From Aurantiochytrium sp. KH105 (lineage: Eukaryota; Sar; Bigyra; Thraustochytrida; Thraustochytriidae), in the NCBI GenBank assembly GCA_003116975.1, contig BGKB01000060.1:1-64000 (forward strand): a stretch of 64,000 nucleotides of DNA, given 5' to 3'. The position numbers and the translations under genes were made by a program. Below, piece by piece: positions 8,045 through 16,348 of the stretch. The number at the start of each line of letters is the position of its first letter. The first letter of the stretch is position 1. The notes below the pieces were generated by a model. That model worked only from the letters and a program-made list of their open reading frames with translations, was not told the origin of the DNA and made no database searches.

Positions 8045-9688
8045 TTAGAAGAGGCTGTCGAATTGAGACAGTTCCGCGTCGAATTCTTGCTGCTGATTGC
8101 AAGGCCGAGAAGATTCAAGATCAATGAGAAACACGCGACCGGAATCGTCCGGGACGACAAAGTTCCGCAGCGCAACATCCCCGTGCAAGAATCCGCGTGC
8201 GTGCAACTGCTGAAGCGACCAGCGTGCATGTTTCTTGAGAGTCTTGCGACGCTTTTCAGCGACGCACTCCAAATTGGTCCCGAGATCCACCGTGGCAACG
8301 ACTTGCCAGCAGTTCGACTTGGGCCCGACGAAACCTCCGTACACAAGGGGCACGATAGCAACGCCTTGAAGAGCCTCCAACGCAGTGTACGATTCAGTCT
8401 CACGGCATAAAGAGTCCGTGCGCGGCTCTTCGGCATCGCGAACAACGAGCGTTTTCATAATGATGCAGACGCCGTTCTGAAGCCGAAGACGCTTCACCGA
8501 AAAACGCTCCGACTCCGACACCACCGTGTAGTCTGCCGACCAAGGCAGTGGAAGAATGCTCCCAAATTCAGAAGCACTCAACGGTACACCGGTGCCGCTG
8601 TCCCACTTGGTCTGGGCGTCAGGCGCGTGTCTCTTCGAAGACGCACCACGTTGCCTTGCTTGATATCCAGCGTGAATGCCTTTCACCCATTCACTTGCGC
8701 CATCGGACCTCGAAATCCACCTGGCACGACCCCTCGCATGTTGCGAGCCGATAAACTCAGCCCGCTTGTTCAACACAAGCTGACCGAGTCCAGAGTCGAG
8801 GTCTCTGGGGAACTGTCCAACGCTATCATCGTCGTGTATCGCCATGAGAAGCATCTGCGTGTACGCCATGTTGACACTGTGCTCGCCGCTGTCCGTGCAG
8901 GAGAAAGCGTCAGTGATCTCAAGCGCCGGCGACTCCGGGCCGTCAGGGCGACGCAAGAACCACGTGAATTCTGTCGTGCTGAGCACGCCGTACTTGAGAC
9001 CCATCACGACCATGTAGCCGTAGATTTGGGCGACTGGTTTGCGAACGGCTTCGCCGTAGGTCTCGTAGTAACAAGAGAGAAGGTCCCCTCGAACCGCGTT
9101 GGCCGGAACCGAGGCCGGTCTCAGAGGAAAAGAGCGAGAGGCCTTGTGCTCGTGCACTAGGACGGGAGTGCCATTGGCAAGCCATACCATGTCCGGACGT
9201 GAGTTGATGATAGTGGGCTGTCCCAACTCAACACAGACGTTGTCAGCTGAGCACAGGTCCTGGAAAATGTTGTGTTCGAGTGCAGAAACGGACTTGGCCA
9301 CAAACTGCGCCATGCATGTAGCTTCTCTCGCCTCCGCGCGGAACGAACGCCCAGAAAGCATTGTGCCAACAGACATGAAAATGCCTCCAAAGTTCTCCTT
9401 GCAGAGGTCCACCGAGAAGTCGCCGCGGTCCCAGAGTGCTGGCTCGGCGTCGAGGAGCCATGTGCGCTGATTGTCAGCATACGACGAGGACGCAGCATTA
9501 CCCAATGGTTGATCACATGCCATGAAAAGAGGTCGCGCTAAAGACGTAACGACAGCGAGCTCGTCATTCGTCATTTTCTTTGTGTAAGAATTGAGCTCAT
9601 CCAAAGCCTTGTTTCTGTCACTATCGCTTGTAGATGGGTTTCGAAGTATCGCAGACAGGCGGTCAATCTCAGGAGCGAGACTCGCCAT
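8045..9688 (-). CDS. PD-(D/E)XK nuclease-like domain fused to a protein-kinase-like domain, 547 aa
   Basis: Starts at ATG 9688 (an in-frame TAA lies just upstream) and ends in TAG-side frame at 8045. Residues ~80-265 look like a restriction-endonuclease fold: RPDMVW (Asp166), then VLVHEHKA giving Glu180-x-Lys182, then a helix rich in small residues and a strand KYGVLSTTEFTWFLRR, a pattern I know from fungal and oomycete nuclease-kinase proteins. From ~385 a kinase-like domain follows: MKTLVV (Lys412), QQLHARGFLHGDVALRNF (His502, Asp504, Asn509) and FLIDLE (Asp523). Fusions of these two domains occur in Crinkler-type proteins of oomycetes, fungi and other eukaryotes, where they are effectors or act in conflicts between genetic elements. 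No signal peptide or LFLAK-type header is visible. Both catalytic sets seem present. Exact role unknown; an upstream 5' exon is possible (see 9721-10203). Confidence 0.72.
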   Translation of the reverse strand: MASLAPEIDRLSAILRNPSTSDSDRNKALDELNSYTKKMTNDELAVVTSLARPLFMACDQPLGNAASSSYADNQRTWLLDAEPALWDRGDFSVDLCKENFGGIFMSVGTMLSGRSFRAEAREATCMAQFVAKSVSALEHNIFQDLCSADNVCVELGQPTIINSRPDMVWLANGTPVLVHEHKASRSFPLRPASVPANAVRGDLLSCYYETYGEAVRKPVAQIYGYMVVMGLKYGVLSTTEFTWFLRRPDGPESPALEITDAFSCTDSGEHSVNMAYTQMLLMAIHDDDSVGQFPRDLDSGLGQLVLNKRAEFIGSQHARGRARWISRSDGASEWVKGIHAGYQARQRGASSKRHAPDAQTKWDSGTGVPLSASEFGSILPLPWSADYTVVSESERFSVKRLRLQNGVCIIMKTLVVRDAEEPRTDSLCRETESYTALEALQGVAIVPLVYGGFVGPKSNCWQVVATVDLGTNLECVAEKRRKTLKKHARWSLQQLHARGFLHGDVALRNFVVPDDSGRVFLIDLESSRPCNQQQEFDAELSQFDSLF

Positions 9689-10281
9689 GAGGTCTGCCTT
9701 GGCAGCAACTTCTCGTTGCCTTAACTTAAGTCAACGTACGAATCTGCAATGGCACCAACAATAGCACTTTGCATACAATTTCGAACGTCTTTATGCCCTT
9801 TGAGGTACTTGTGGACGTAAGAGACCTCCAAATCGCTCAACGATAAGAACTCATCCATGGTGAGACGGGTCAGTTCTGCCTCATGATCAGCCCAGAAAGC
9901 CTCGTCTCTGAACTGGGAGACGGGGTCGCGCAAAGGGCGAGATCTGCGAATCAAAACATGGCCGCCACTCACACTACTGCTAGTACTAACCCCCCGAGGC
10001 AACCAAGCTAGCACCTCTCGATCGCCGCGCCATACGCGACCTCGGCCCTGTCCGCCGCTGCGACCTCGACCGCCGCGCCGACGACATCGGCCCCCGCTGC
10101 GACATCGCCTCTGTCCGGGCGGGGAAAAGGGTTTTGCTTGCTTGCTTGCTGGCTTGCATCGTCCGTCGCTGCAACGCTGTTGCGCGCGCGCGTTTCGTTT
10201 CACAATCAGCTTATTTGCGCGCGCGCACGAGCGAGTGCTCGAGCCGCGCTAGACTTTTTTCTTTTGCTTGGAACGGGGCTC
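9689..10281. promoter_or_regulatory. Divergent upstream region, nuclease-kinase (-) / JmjC protein (+)
   Basis: Both neighbours start outward from this stretch, so it should hold their promoters. It has a GCTTG tandem tract at about 10133-10155 and GCGCGCGC runs near 10185 and 10217. No TATA box or known site could be defined. Confidence 0.4.
9721..10203 (-). CDS. Open frame upstream of the nuclease-kinase gene; possible 5' exon or small gene
   Basis: A minus-strand frame ends at TAA 9723-9721, only 32 bp before the nuclease-kinase ATG. Its first half is Arg/Gly/Cys low complexity with no ATG; the first in-frame ATG is at 9858 (45 aa). The last ~70 residues (FRDEAFWADHEAELTR ... YVHKYLKGHKDV) are helical and protein-like. 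GTACGT near 9736 could be a splice donor into the downstream gene but no convincing acceptor and phase could be fixed, and GTTAGT...CGCAG near 9950-9993 looks like a short intron that does not clearly restore a frame. Treat as unresolved. Confidence 0.25.
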   Translation of the reverse strand: MKRNARAQQRCSDGRCKPASKQAKPFSPPGQRRCRSGGRCRRRGGRGRSGGQGRGRVWRGDREVLAWLPRGVSTSSSVSGGHVLIRRSRPLRDPVSQFRDEAFWADHEAELTRLTMDEFLSLSDLEVSYVHKYLKGHKDVRNCMQSAIVGAIADSYVDLS

Positions 10282-11679
10282 ATGCGCCGTCAGGAGCCGC
10301 GAGAACAGGGTTGGTCCTTGCGTTTGCCTGCCGCATGGCAGTCGGTGGTTGTTGTCCTCGTGGCCGCTGGCCTCGCGACACGACTTGCGCTGCAAGTTGG
10401 CACAGACCTCTCGCAGACGGTTGTGCAGACCTGGACTACGGATGCAGTTGTTTTGCCGCGAGTAAAACGAATTGCATGGTCAGAGACAAATGGGTCCATC
10501 AAAGACATCGTGGCCGCGGGCCAGCCCATGATCATCGAGGGCGCGCCGACGCAGACATGGCCATGCGCTTCGTGGACAGAGGAATCAATACAAAAAAATG
10601 TTGATGTCTTCTACGGAGTCAAAGAACAAGATGCAAGCCGTGCTTTTCGGTACTATCACGAAACAAAACCCTTGCGCGATTTGCCGCAAGTGCAGCAGCA
10701 GCCTCTTTGGAGACGCACCGACCTTCGCACGGAAAGCTTCTTTGCAAGAATACGTCGCAGCGCGAGCTCGCAGTTCATGTACTTTAGCGCGGACCTCGAC
10801 AGCTTCCCCGCCTTACGCAAAGACGTTCCACGACGAGAGCCCATGCTTCAGGCACCAAACACGAAAGAAATGCTTGTCAACTTGTGGATCGCTGGCAATG
10901 GTGTCGTTGCAGACACGCACTACGATACGAGCGAAAACATTTATTTTCAGATTCGTGAGGAGAAGCGTTTCATTCTTCTTCCGCCGGCAGCAAGACGTCA
11001 TCTCGGTACTTTTCCCTTCTTGCACCCGTTCTACCGTCAGGCGGTGCGACCTGTTCGCATGAACGTTACGGGCGATGTCGACATTGAATTTGTACAATCA
11101 CTCGGCGGTCTTGAAGCTCATCTAAGGCCCGGGGAGGTGCTCTTTGTTCCCTCATTTTGGTTTCATAATGTTGAGGCGATCGCCGAGAACTCTCGCGCGG
11201 CCATTTCGGTGAATCTATGGTCAGACTCGAAAGACTACAAGACGGGAGAAGAGTTTTTCTCCGCACCTGTTCCTTTTGAAGAAGACTGGACCCCAGAAGA
11301 GCTTGTGTTGGGTCTCAACACTTTCGCAGATATGCTATTGCAAAGTCTTGCCCCCGAGGAGCGTCAGGAGGTTGTTCGAGCCATGAAAGCACAATATCAG
11401 AATGCGGTGCTCAGCTCATCACACAGTTTAGGGTCCCTTTCATTCCAATCGTTACAACCCCAAAGTGTCGCGACAATAAACTGCGATCGAGGCGACGAGA
11501 GCTTCAAAGAAAGCCTTTTGCAAGGCGCAGAGGGTTTTGCTTGGATTGCGCGTCGCTTTTCGGGTCCCACCATTCGGACGCTTTACGTGGGTTACTTTCT
11601 CGAAGTCCTCGCCAATTATTGCGTTGGCACCGAGAACGTCAAGGCATTTGTTGATCATTGCTTGCGTGATGAAGTTTGA
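10282..11679 (+). CDS. JmjC/cupin-8-type 2-oxoglutarate dioxygenase-like protein with N-terminal membrane anchor, 465 aa
   Basis: The ATG at 10282 precedes a short basic segment and one hydrophobic helix (about residues 18-38, VVVVLVAAGLATRLALQV), suggesting a type II anchor with the catalytic part in the ER/Golgi lumen. The JmjC-like double-stranded beta helix carries the iron-binding triad: THYD (His213, Asp215) and FWFHNVEAI (His295); between them lie NIYFQI and EKRFILLPP, and after them SVNLWS. The cupin-8/JmjC family includes protein and tRNA hydroxylases such as those related to HSPBAP1, TYW5 and JMJD4-8; this one cannot be assigned to a substrate. The C-terminal ~130 residues are a helical extension without a recognised domain. 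The upstream frame is open through simple GC sequence but has no better start. Confidence 0.82.
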   Translation: MRRQEPREQGWSLRLPAAWQSVVVVLVAAGLATRLALQVGTDLSQTVVQTWTTDAVVLPRVKRIAWSETNGSIKDIVAAGQPMIIEGAPTQTWPCASWTEESIQKNVDVFYGVKEQDASRAFRYYHETKPLRDLPQVQQQPLWRRTDLRTESFFARIRRSASSQFMYFSADLDSFPALRKDVPRREPMLQAPNTKEMLVNLWIAGNGVVADTHYDTSENIYFQIREEKRFILLPPAARRHLGTFPFLHPFYRQAVRPVRMNVTGDVDIEFVQSLGGLEAHLRPGEVLFVPSFWFHNVEAIAENSRAAISVNLWSDSKDYKTGEEFFSAPVPFEEDWTPEELVLGLNTFADMLLQSLAPEERQEVVRAMKAQYQNAVLSSSHSLGSLSFQSLQPQSVATINCDRGDESFKESLLQGAEGFAWIARRFSGPTIRTLYVGYFLEVLANYCVGTENVKAFVDHCLRDEV

Positions 11680-12334
11680 TATCCCACGACCGCGTAAAGA
11701 GAGAGAGAGAGAGAGAGAGACTCTATCCATCGTGCCGTAAATGCTAATATGTAATTGTCAAAGGGAAGAAATGGCTGTTAATCTGAATCAGGGCTGCTCG
11801 AGGAAGATCCGGTAACCCTAGGCTAGCCCAAAACGGCCAAAGGGACTTGTCACTCAGCGCTGCTTCTTCTTCGTTTATTTCTTTACTTTTCCTTCTTCTT
11901 TTCCTTCTTCTTCTTCTTCGTCTTCTTCTTCCTCTCGAATAGCTCAAGATGGCCGAGCGGAAGAAACGTTAGGTCAGGCCTGTAAGCGTGTATTCTTCAT
12001 ACAACGCAACTTTCCATGCTCCTCCTCATGTGAAAACTATTAATCTCAGTCCATTTTGATAGGAAACTACCATCATCAGTAGCCACACAGCAGCGCTGCG
12101 CTGGAAAGCTTTTGCGCATCGCACGTCGCGCTGGAACAATACAGCGACAATGAACGAACGAAAACGGGCCAGATCGTTCCTCGAACGATCTTTTTTGGTT
12201 CTTTGCAAAGTAAGCACGATGCGATCTTCTCGATCCAGCGCGCCGCCGCCGCCGCCGCAGCAGCAGCAGCAGACCTGCAACGCGGTGCTCGTAGCCCGAG
12301 GAATCTCCAAGAACATTGAGGCGTCGCATTTGCC
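11680..12334. other. Intergenic before NADAR gene; GA and CTT tracts, uORF
   Basis: A GA repeat spans about 11697-11720, and CTT-rich sequence spans 11868-11935. GATGGCCGAGCGG at about 11948 matches a tRNA A-box but no B-box follows. A 62-codon upstream frame begins at ATG 12150 and ends at TGA 12336-12338, overlapping the NADAR start codon as ATGA. Inside it, (CCG)n/(CAG)n triplets occur at about 12241-12272. Confidence 0.45.
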
Positions 12335-13132
12335 ATGAGTAAACGTACAAAGATGGAGAAGGATACGAGTGATACCGCGGATTCGAAGGACGACTCAGTT
12401 GTGTCTTCCGCCACTCGAGAAGGTCAGAGGCAAAAGCGAAAGCTCTCTGCAAACACTACAAAGGAAACCTTGTCGAGGCCGACCACGGAACAATCAAAGA
12501 TGCTCCCATTCTTTGGCAAGACGCATGCATTCTCGCAATGGCACGCATGTTCGTTCACCGATCCTTTGAATGAAGTGCAATACAATTGCTGCGAGCAGTT
12601 CATGATGGCCCAAAAAGCACGCCTATTCAAGGACGAGGCTTCGCTCGAAAAGATCATGGCCTCTGCCTCTCCCGGCGAACAAAAGCGTCTCGGTCGCAAG
12701 GTTCGCAACTTTGATGACCGCGTGTGGAAGCAGTATCGTCTTGCTTTTGTTGCTCGAGGGAATCTGCTCAAGTTTTCGCAGAACAGCGAGCTACGAGACA
12801 TTCTATTAGCAAGCGGGGATAAGATCATTGTTGAGGCCTGTCGTGACGCTATCTGGGGAAGTGGCAAACCGAAAAGCCATCCCAAGGCATTCGATCAAAC
12901 TACATGGGGCCTTAATCTCTTGGGTCTTGCGCTCATGAGCGCTCGAGAAATCATTGCGAAGCAAGGCGCAGGCTTTGATTTTGTGATTTCTAATTTCGAC
13001 TTTTACAGCAACCCTAAGGCGCAAAGTGACATTATTCGAGCCCAGCAGCTCATGGCTTGCTCTACCGCGGTGAAAGATTCCGCATCAGCAAAAGAAATTT
13101 CCAAAATTACGGCTTTTCCACCCGAGGTCTAG
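12335..13132 (+). CDS. NADAR (YbiA/DUF1768-like) domain protein, 265 aa
   Basis: Starts at ATG 12335 with a stop shortly upstream in frame. The first ~55 residues are charged and disordered. From ~57 the NADAR fold is clear: PFFGKTHAFSQWHACSF, then VQYNCCEQFMMAQKARLF, the helical ASASPGEQKRLGRKV segment, a WKQYRLAFVARGN helix, and near the end DAIWGSGKPKSHP followed by WGLNLLGLALMSARE, all diagnostic blocks in the right order. The CEQ Glu is in the place of the conserved catalytic acid. NADAR proteins are N-glycosidases: YbiA acts on early riboflavin intermediates and others remove ADP-ribose from guanine in nucleic acids. Which substrate applies here cannot be told. The C-terminal ~45 residues are outside the domain. 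It sits about 4.5 kb from the end of the TIR-Roco gene. Confidence 0.88.
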   Translation: MSKRTKMEKDTSDTADSKDDSVVSSATREGQRQKRKLSANTTKETLSRPTTEQSKMLPFFGKTHAFSQWHACSFTDPLNEVQYNCCEQFMMAQKARLFKDEASLEKIMASASPGEQKRLGRKVRNFDDRVWKQYRLAFVARGNLLKFSQNSELRDILLASGDKIIVEACRDAIWGSGKPKSHPKAFDQTTWGLNLLGLALMSAREIIAKQGAGFDFVISNFDFYSNPKAQSDIIRAQQLMACSTAVKDSASAKEISKITAFPPEV

Positions 13133-14251
13133 CGCTAAAGAATTACCTATTCCTGGCAACCTAGTGATTTTTAAAGACAAAAATGAAATATCTCGAATCT
13201 TCTGATAGTTGTTCTGTCGTGAAACTGCCCGGATTTGAAGTCGCAGTCGCATAAAGCGTTTGTGAGCCTATCACCAGGATGGATGGAAAGCCGGATCTAG
13301 GCCCTAGCGCTGAAGATCATTCTATTTCCGTTTCTCCGATTGGAAAGGAGAATGATTCTTTTCATTGCCGGGCAGTTTTCCTATTCTGTCGTCGTAAAAC
13401 CGCCCTTGCAGAGCCTCGCCGCACGTGTAAAACCGCCCGTGAAAACCGTCACGTTCCTGTAAAACTGCCAGCCACATCGCACGGTGTGACTGTCCCCATC
13501 ATGCCTACGCCACAGCCAAGAGCTGCCGCCTGCAGCTGCTGCTGCGCGGCGGTGTGCCGGACGCGCTCGGGTTAGATAGCACGTGGCCGCGCGCGGCTGG
13601 CCCTCGCGACGGCGTTCCCGCGAGAGAACGGGAAACCGGCCCAAAGAGAGCGGCGCGTTCAAAATAGGCCGTTTCTTTTTCGAGCCCAACTGTCACGAGC
13701 GAGAGACAGCCAAGGGAAAAAACAATGGGTGGAACAAACGCGCAAGGAACAAACTTTGACGGCATGGATTGACAGCGAATGCCGTGCATGTGCATGCGTG
13801 AACGCAAGGAGAGGAAAGGGATCGCGTGATCGATCGAGTGATTGATTGACTCGTCGACACGTCCGTCGAGGACGGCGCGGACGCCGCTTGGGCTGCTTCT
13901 CTTCTCTCACGCGGCAGCCTCGCTGCTTTCTCTCATCGCGAACGACGCGCGCGCGACCGACGCTTCGAGGGAGAGAAACGAAAAACGCGAAGAGGGAGAG
14001 GCGAAGGAGAGAGGCGACAGCGGGCTGCGAGCACCGCCGGGCAAGGCAGCCGCTGCGACGCACCCCTCCACGCTCGTAGCTGAGCTGTGCTGTAGATTTT
14101 TGAGGTTCGCAGGAAAAGAGCAGATAACAACGAGAAGGAAAGAGAGAAAAAGGCTGCCTTAGGTCGTTCGCTCGTCTGGAGTCTCGTCAAGGACGAGGTG
14201 ACCGCACAAGGCGCTCACTCAAAGGACAGAACAAAATAGTAAGAGGGTAAG
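13133..14251. other. Intergenic upstream of EXO1, with repeated GTAAAACYGCC element
   Basis: No supported gene. GTAAAACCGCCC at 13394 and 13427, GTAAAACTGCC at 13459, plus variants GTGAAAACCGTC (13439) and GTGAAACTGCCC (13219), make a cluster with two spacings of 32-33 bp. GTTCCCGCGA near 13614 and ACGGGAAAC near 13628 resemble E2F sites. Short frames on both strands are Arg-rich and not credible. Confidence 0.45.
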
Positions 14252-16348
14252 ATGGGCATTTCTGGGCTTCTTCGCGCGCTCAAAACAGTCATGGAAAGAA
14301 AACATCTTCAAGATCTATCGGGTCAATCGGCGGCGGTGGACGCCCTTGGTTGGCTGCATCGCGGCACGTACTGCTGCAGCACTGAGATCTGCGTCAATGC
14401 AGACTGGAGCAAGTGCATTTCATATTGCATGAAGCGTGTGGAGATGTTGCGCCACTTTGGAGTCAAACCCATCATGGTCTTTGACGGAGACAACCTTCCC
14501 ATGAAGAAGGATACAGAGAATGCGCGTCAGCAAAGTCGTAAAGAGGCTCTTGCACGTGGATACAAACTGTACCAAGAGGGCCGCGGTGGCGAGGCCCAAC
14601 AAGAGTTTATCAAGGCCGTTGATGTAACGCCAGCCATGATTCGATCACTCATTGATCGCCTCGAGGCTTCGGGGGTCGACTTTGTTGTTGCCCCTTACGA
14701 GGCCGATGCACAGCTGGCCTATTTGCAGCGTCAAGGAAAAGCGGACTTTGTCATTAGTGAAGATTCCGACTGCATTGCGTTTGGATGCGACCGCGTTCTC
14801 TTCAAGCTCGACAATGAGGGCTTTGGCGATTACTTTGATCGTATGGCCCTAGGCACAAATAAGCAGCTGGCCATGAAGACTTTCACGCATGATATGGTCC
14901 TTGACATGTGTATTCTCGCCGGCTGTGACTATCTGGACTCCCTCCCAGGAATGGGCATCGTGAGAGCGCATAAACTCGTACACCAATACCGCAGAACGGA
15001 GCGCATTCTTCGAGGTTTGCGCTTCAATGGCAAAACCTCCGTGCCCAAGGATTACGAAGCGCGCTTCATACGTGCGCGTCTTACCTTTTGCCATCAACTC
15101 GTGCATCCGTACACGCCAGGTGTAAAGAATGGCCTCGTTCCTCTGAATGCTGTGGATGCCGATGCTGTGGCCAAGCTGCTGCCTCTCGAGGACCGCATTC
15201 TCCACTTTGCGGGGCCACAAATCGATGACACTGTAGCGCATCATATCGCGCGAGGCAAAATTAACGCCATCACAAAGATCCCATTTGCCGATGAGCCTGC
15301 ACCAAGACCGCTTATCAAGGCCATTGAGAGCGCGACTTTGGCGATGCCCTCAAAAATATCTGCACCTGGGCCGATGGACCGCTTTTTGAGTCTCTGTGGC
15401 CCTCCGCAAGCCAAGCAAATGCGTCCCGGGGAGGTAGTGATATCCAAGCCCTCCTCTCGAAGCTTGATGGGTGCACGATCCGCACTTAAAAGCAACAACG
15501 GAGAAAGCGGACGCAAGAGTCGACACTTTGCAAATTTCATCGAATCCAAGTCTGTCTCCAGTGGCCAGATTTTTGCAACGAGTGAGAAAATAACGAATTA
15601 CAGCGACACTTGTGCCGCTTCTTCACAAGAAGTGCGACCAGCATTGCGTCAAGTCTCAGTGTCAGGAACGAGCAGCAAACATGCCACCCAAGAGATAAAG
15701 GCTACGTCGACGCCTCCTCGCACGCGTTGCACGGCTGTAGAGAGCACAGGTCTTGACTCGGACACTCCAAGCGTGTCGTTTCCGCAGCAACGTGGGTCTT
15801 CACCACAAGACGAATGGCACGATGTGGCAGAAGATCTTTCGGCGGATCAAATGAAAGCTGGCAAGCGTTTCGCATCGCGGAACATCCTCACGCCCACGAT
15901 CTCAACCACGACCGCACCTTTTCCTTCTTCTTCTTCTTCTTCTTCTTCTTCAAGTCAGGAAAAAGCCATGCATCAGAAACCAAGCAATATCGACACTGGC
16001 AAGAGAACAAGGGAAGCTAAAAACATAGAGGCACAGACATTGCTCGAGGAAAATATAGATCGAAATGCTAGATCAAGCACACCAGTAGCCAAGCGTGGTG
16101 ACGAAAGCACGACCAGTCCGGGCCTTCTTTCGCTTGGGTCTGGAATCAAGCCTACGCCTTCGAAACGTCCGCGCATGCTTGTTGGACAAAGACCGTCTTC
16201 CGCTTCCTCGACATCGACCACAGTCGCTTCGCCGTTTGCAGCACCTGGCGCCAAATCCAAGGGACCAAAGTCACCCAGGACGAGTCCGAATCCTTTCCGT
16301 GCATTCACCTTTTCATCAGCCGAGCTGAGGCTCGACGCTTCACCGTAG
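14252..16348 (+). CDS. EXO1: Exonuclease 1 (5'-3' flap/exonuclease), 698 aa
   Basis: ATG 14252 in context AAGATGG gives the canonical N-terminus MGISGLLRALK. The XPG-N block follows (AVDALGWLHRGTYCC, HFGVKPIMVFDG, LPMKKDTENARQ), then XPG-I (APYEADAQLAYL, VISEDSDCIAFGC, FKLD) and the helix-hairpin-helix region (CILAGCDYLDSLPGMGIVRAHKL). These contain the acidic metal ligands of the FEN1/EXO1 family; the CCSTE and TYCC features separate it from FEN1 and XPG. The last ~330 residues are disordered, Ser/Thr-rich, with a poly-Ser run encoded by TTC repeats (15921-15950) and basic segments. EXO1 acts in mismatch repair and in end resection during homologous recombination in the nucleus. Its stop codon lies inside the coding end of the opposite-strand gene. 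Confidence 0.95.
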   Translation: MGISGLLRALKTVMERKHLQDLSGQSAAVDALGWLHRGTYCCSTEICVNADWSKCISYCMKRVEMLRHFGVKPIMVFDGDNLPMKKDTENARQQSRKEALARGYKLYQEGRGGEAQQEFIKAVDVTPAMIRSLIDRLEASGVDFVVAPYEADAQLAYLQRQGKADFVISEDSDCIAFGCDRVLFKLDNEGFGDYFDRMALGTNKQLAMKTFTHDMVLDMCILAGCDYLDSLPGMGIVRAHKLVHQYRRTERILRGLRFNGKTSVPKDYEARFIRARLTFCHQLVHPYTPGVKNGLVPLNAVDADAVAKLLPLEDRILHFAGPQIDDTVAHHIARGKINAITKIPFADEPAPRPLIKAIESATLAMPSKISAPGPMDRFLSLCGPPQAKQMRPGEVVISKPSSRSLMGARSALKSNNGESGRKSRHFANFIESKSVSSGQIFATSEKITNYSDTCAASSQEVRPALRQVSVSGTSSKHATQEIKATSTPPRTRCTAVESTGLDSDTPSVSFPQQRGSSPQDEWHDVAEDLSADQMKAGKRFASRNILTPTISTTTAPFPSSSSSSSSSSQEKAMHQKPSNIDTGKRTREAKNIEAQTLLEENIDRNARSSTPVAKRGDESTTSPGLLSLGSGIKPTPSKRPRMLVGQRPSSASSTSTTVASPFAAPGAKSKGPKSPRTSPNPFRAFTFSSAELRLDASP
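16305..16348. other. Tail-to-tail coding overlap of EXO1 and PWWP-like gene
   Basis: EXO1 ends with TAG at 16346-16348 on the plus strand; the minus-strand gene ends with TGA read from 16307 to 16305. The final 14 codons of each are therefore complementary. Confidence 0.75.

Noticed and set aside
11945-12030. tRNA-like A-box (GATGGCCGAGCGG)
   Set aside because: No B-box (GGTTCGANTCC) within 100 bp and no D-stem partner or acceptor pairing; treated as chance.
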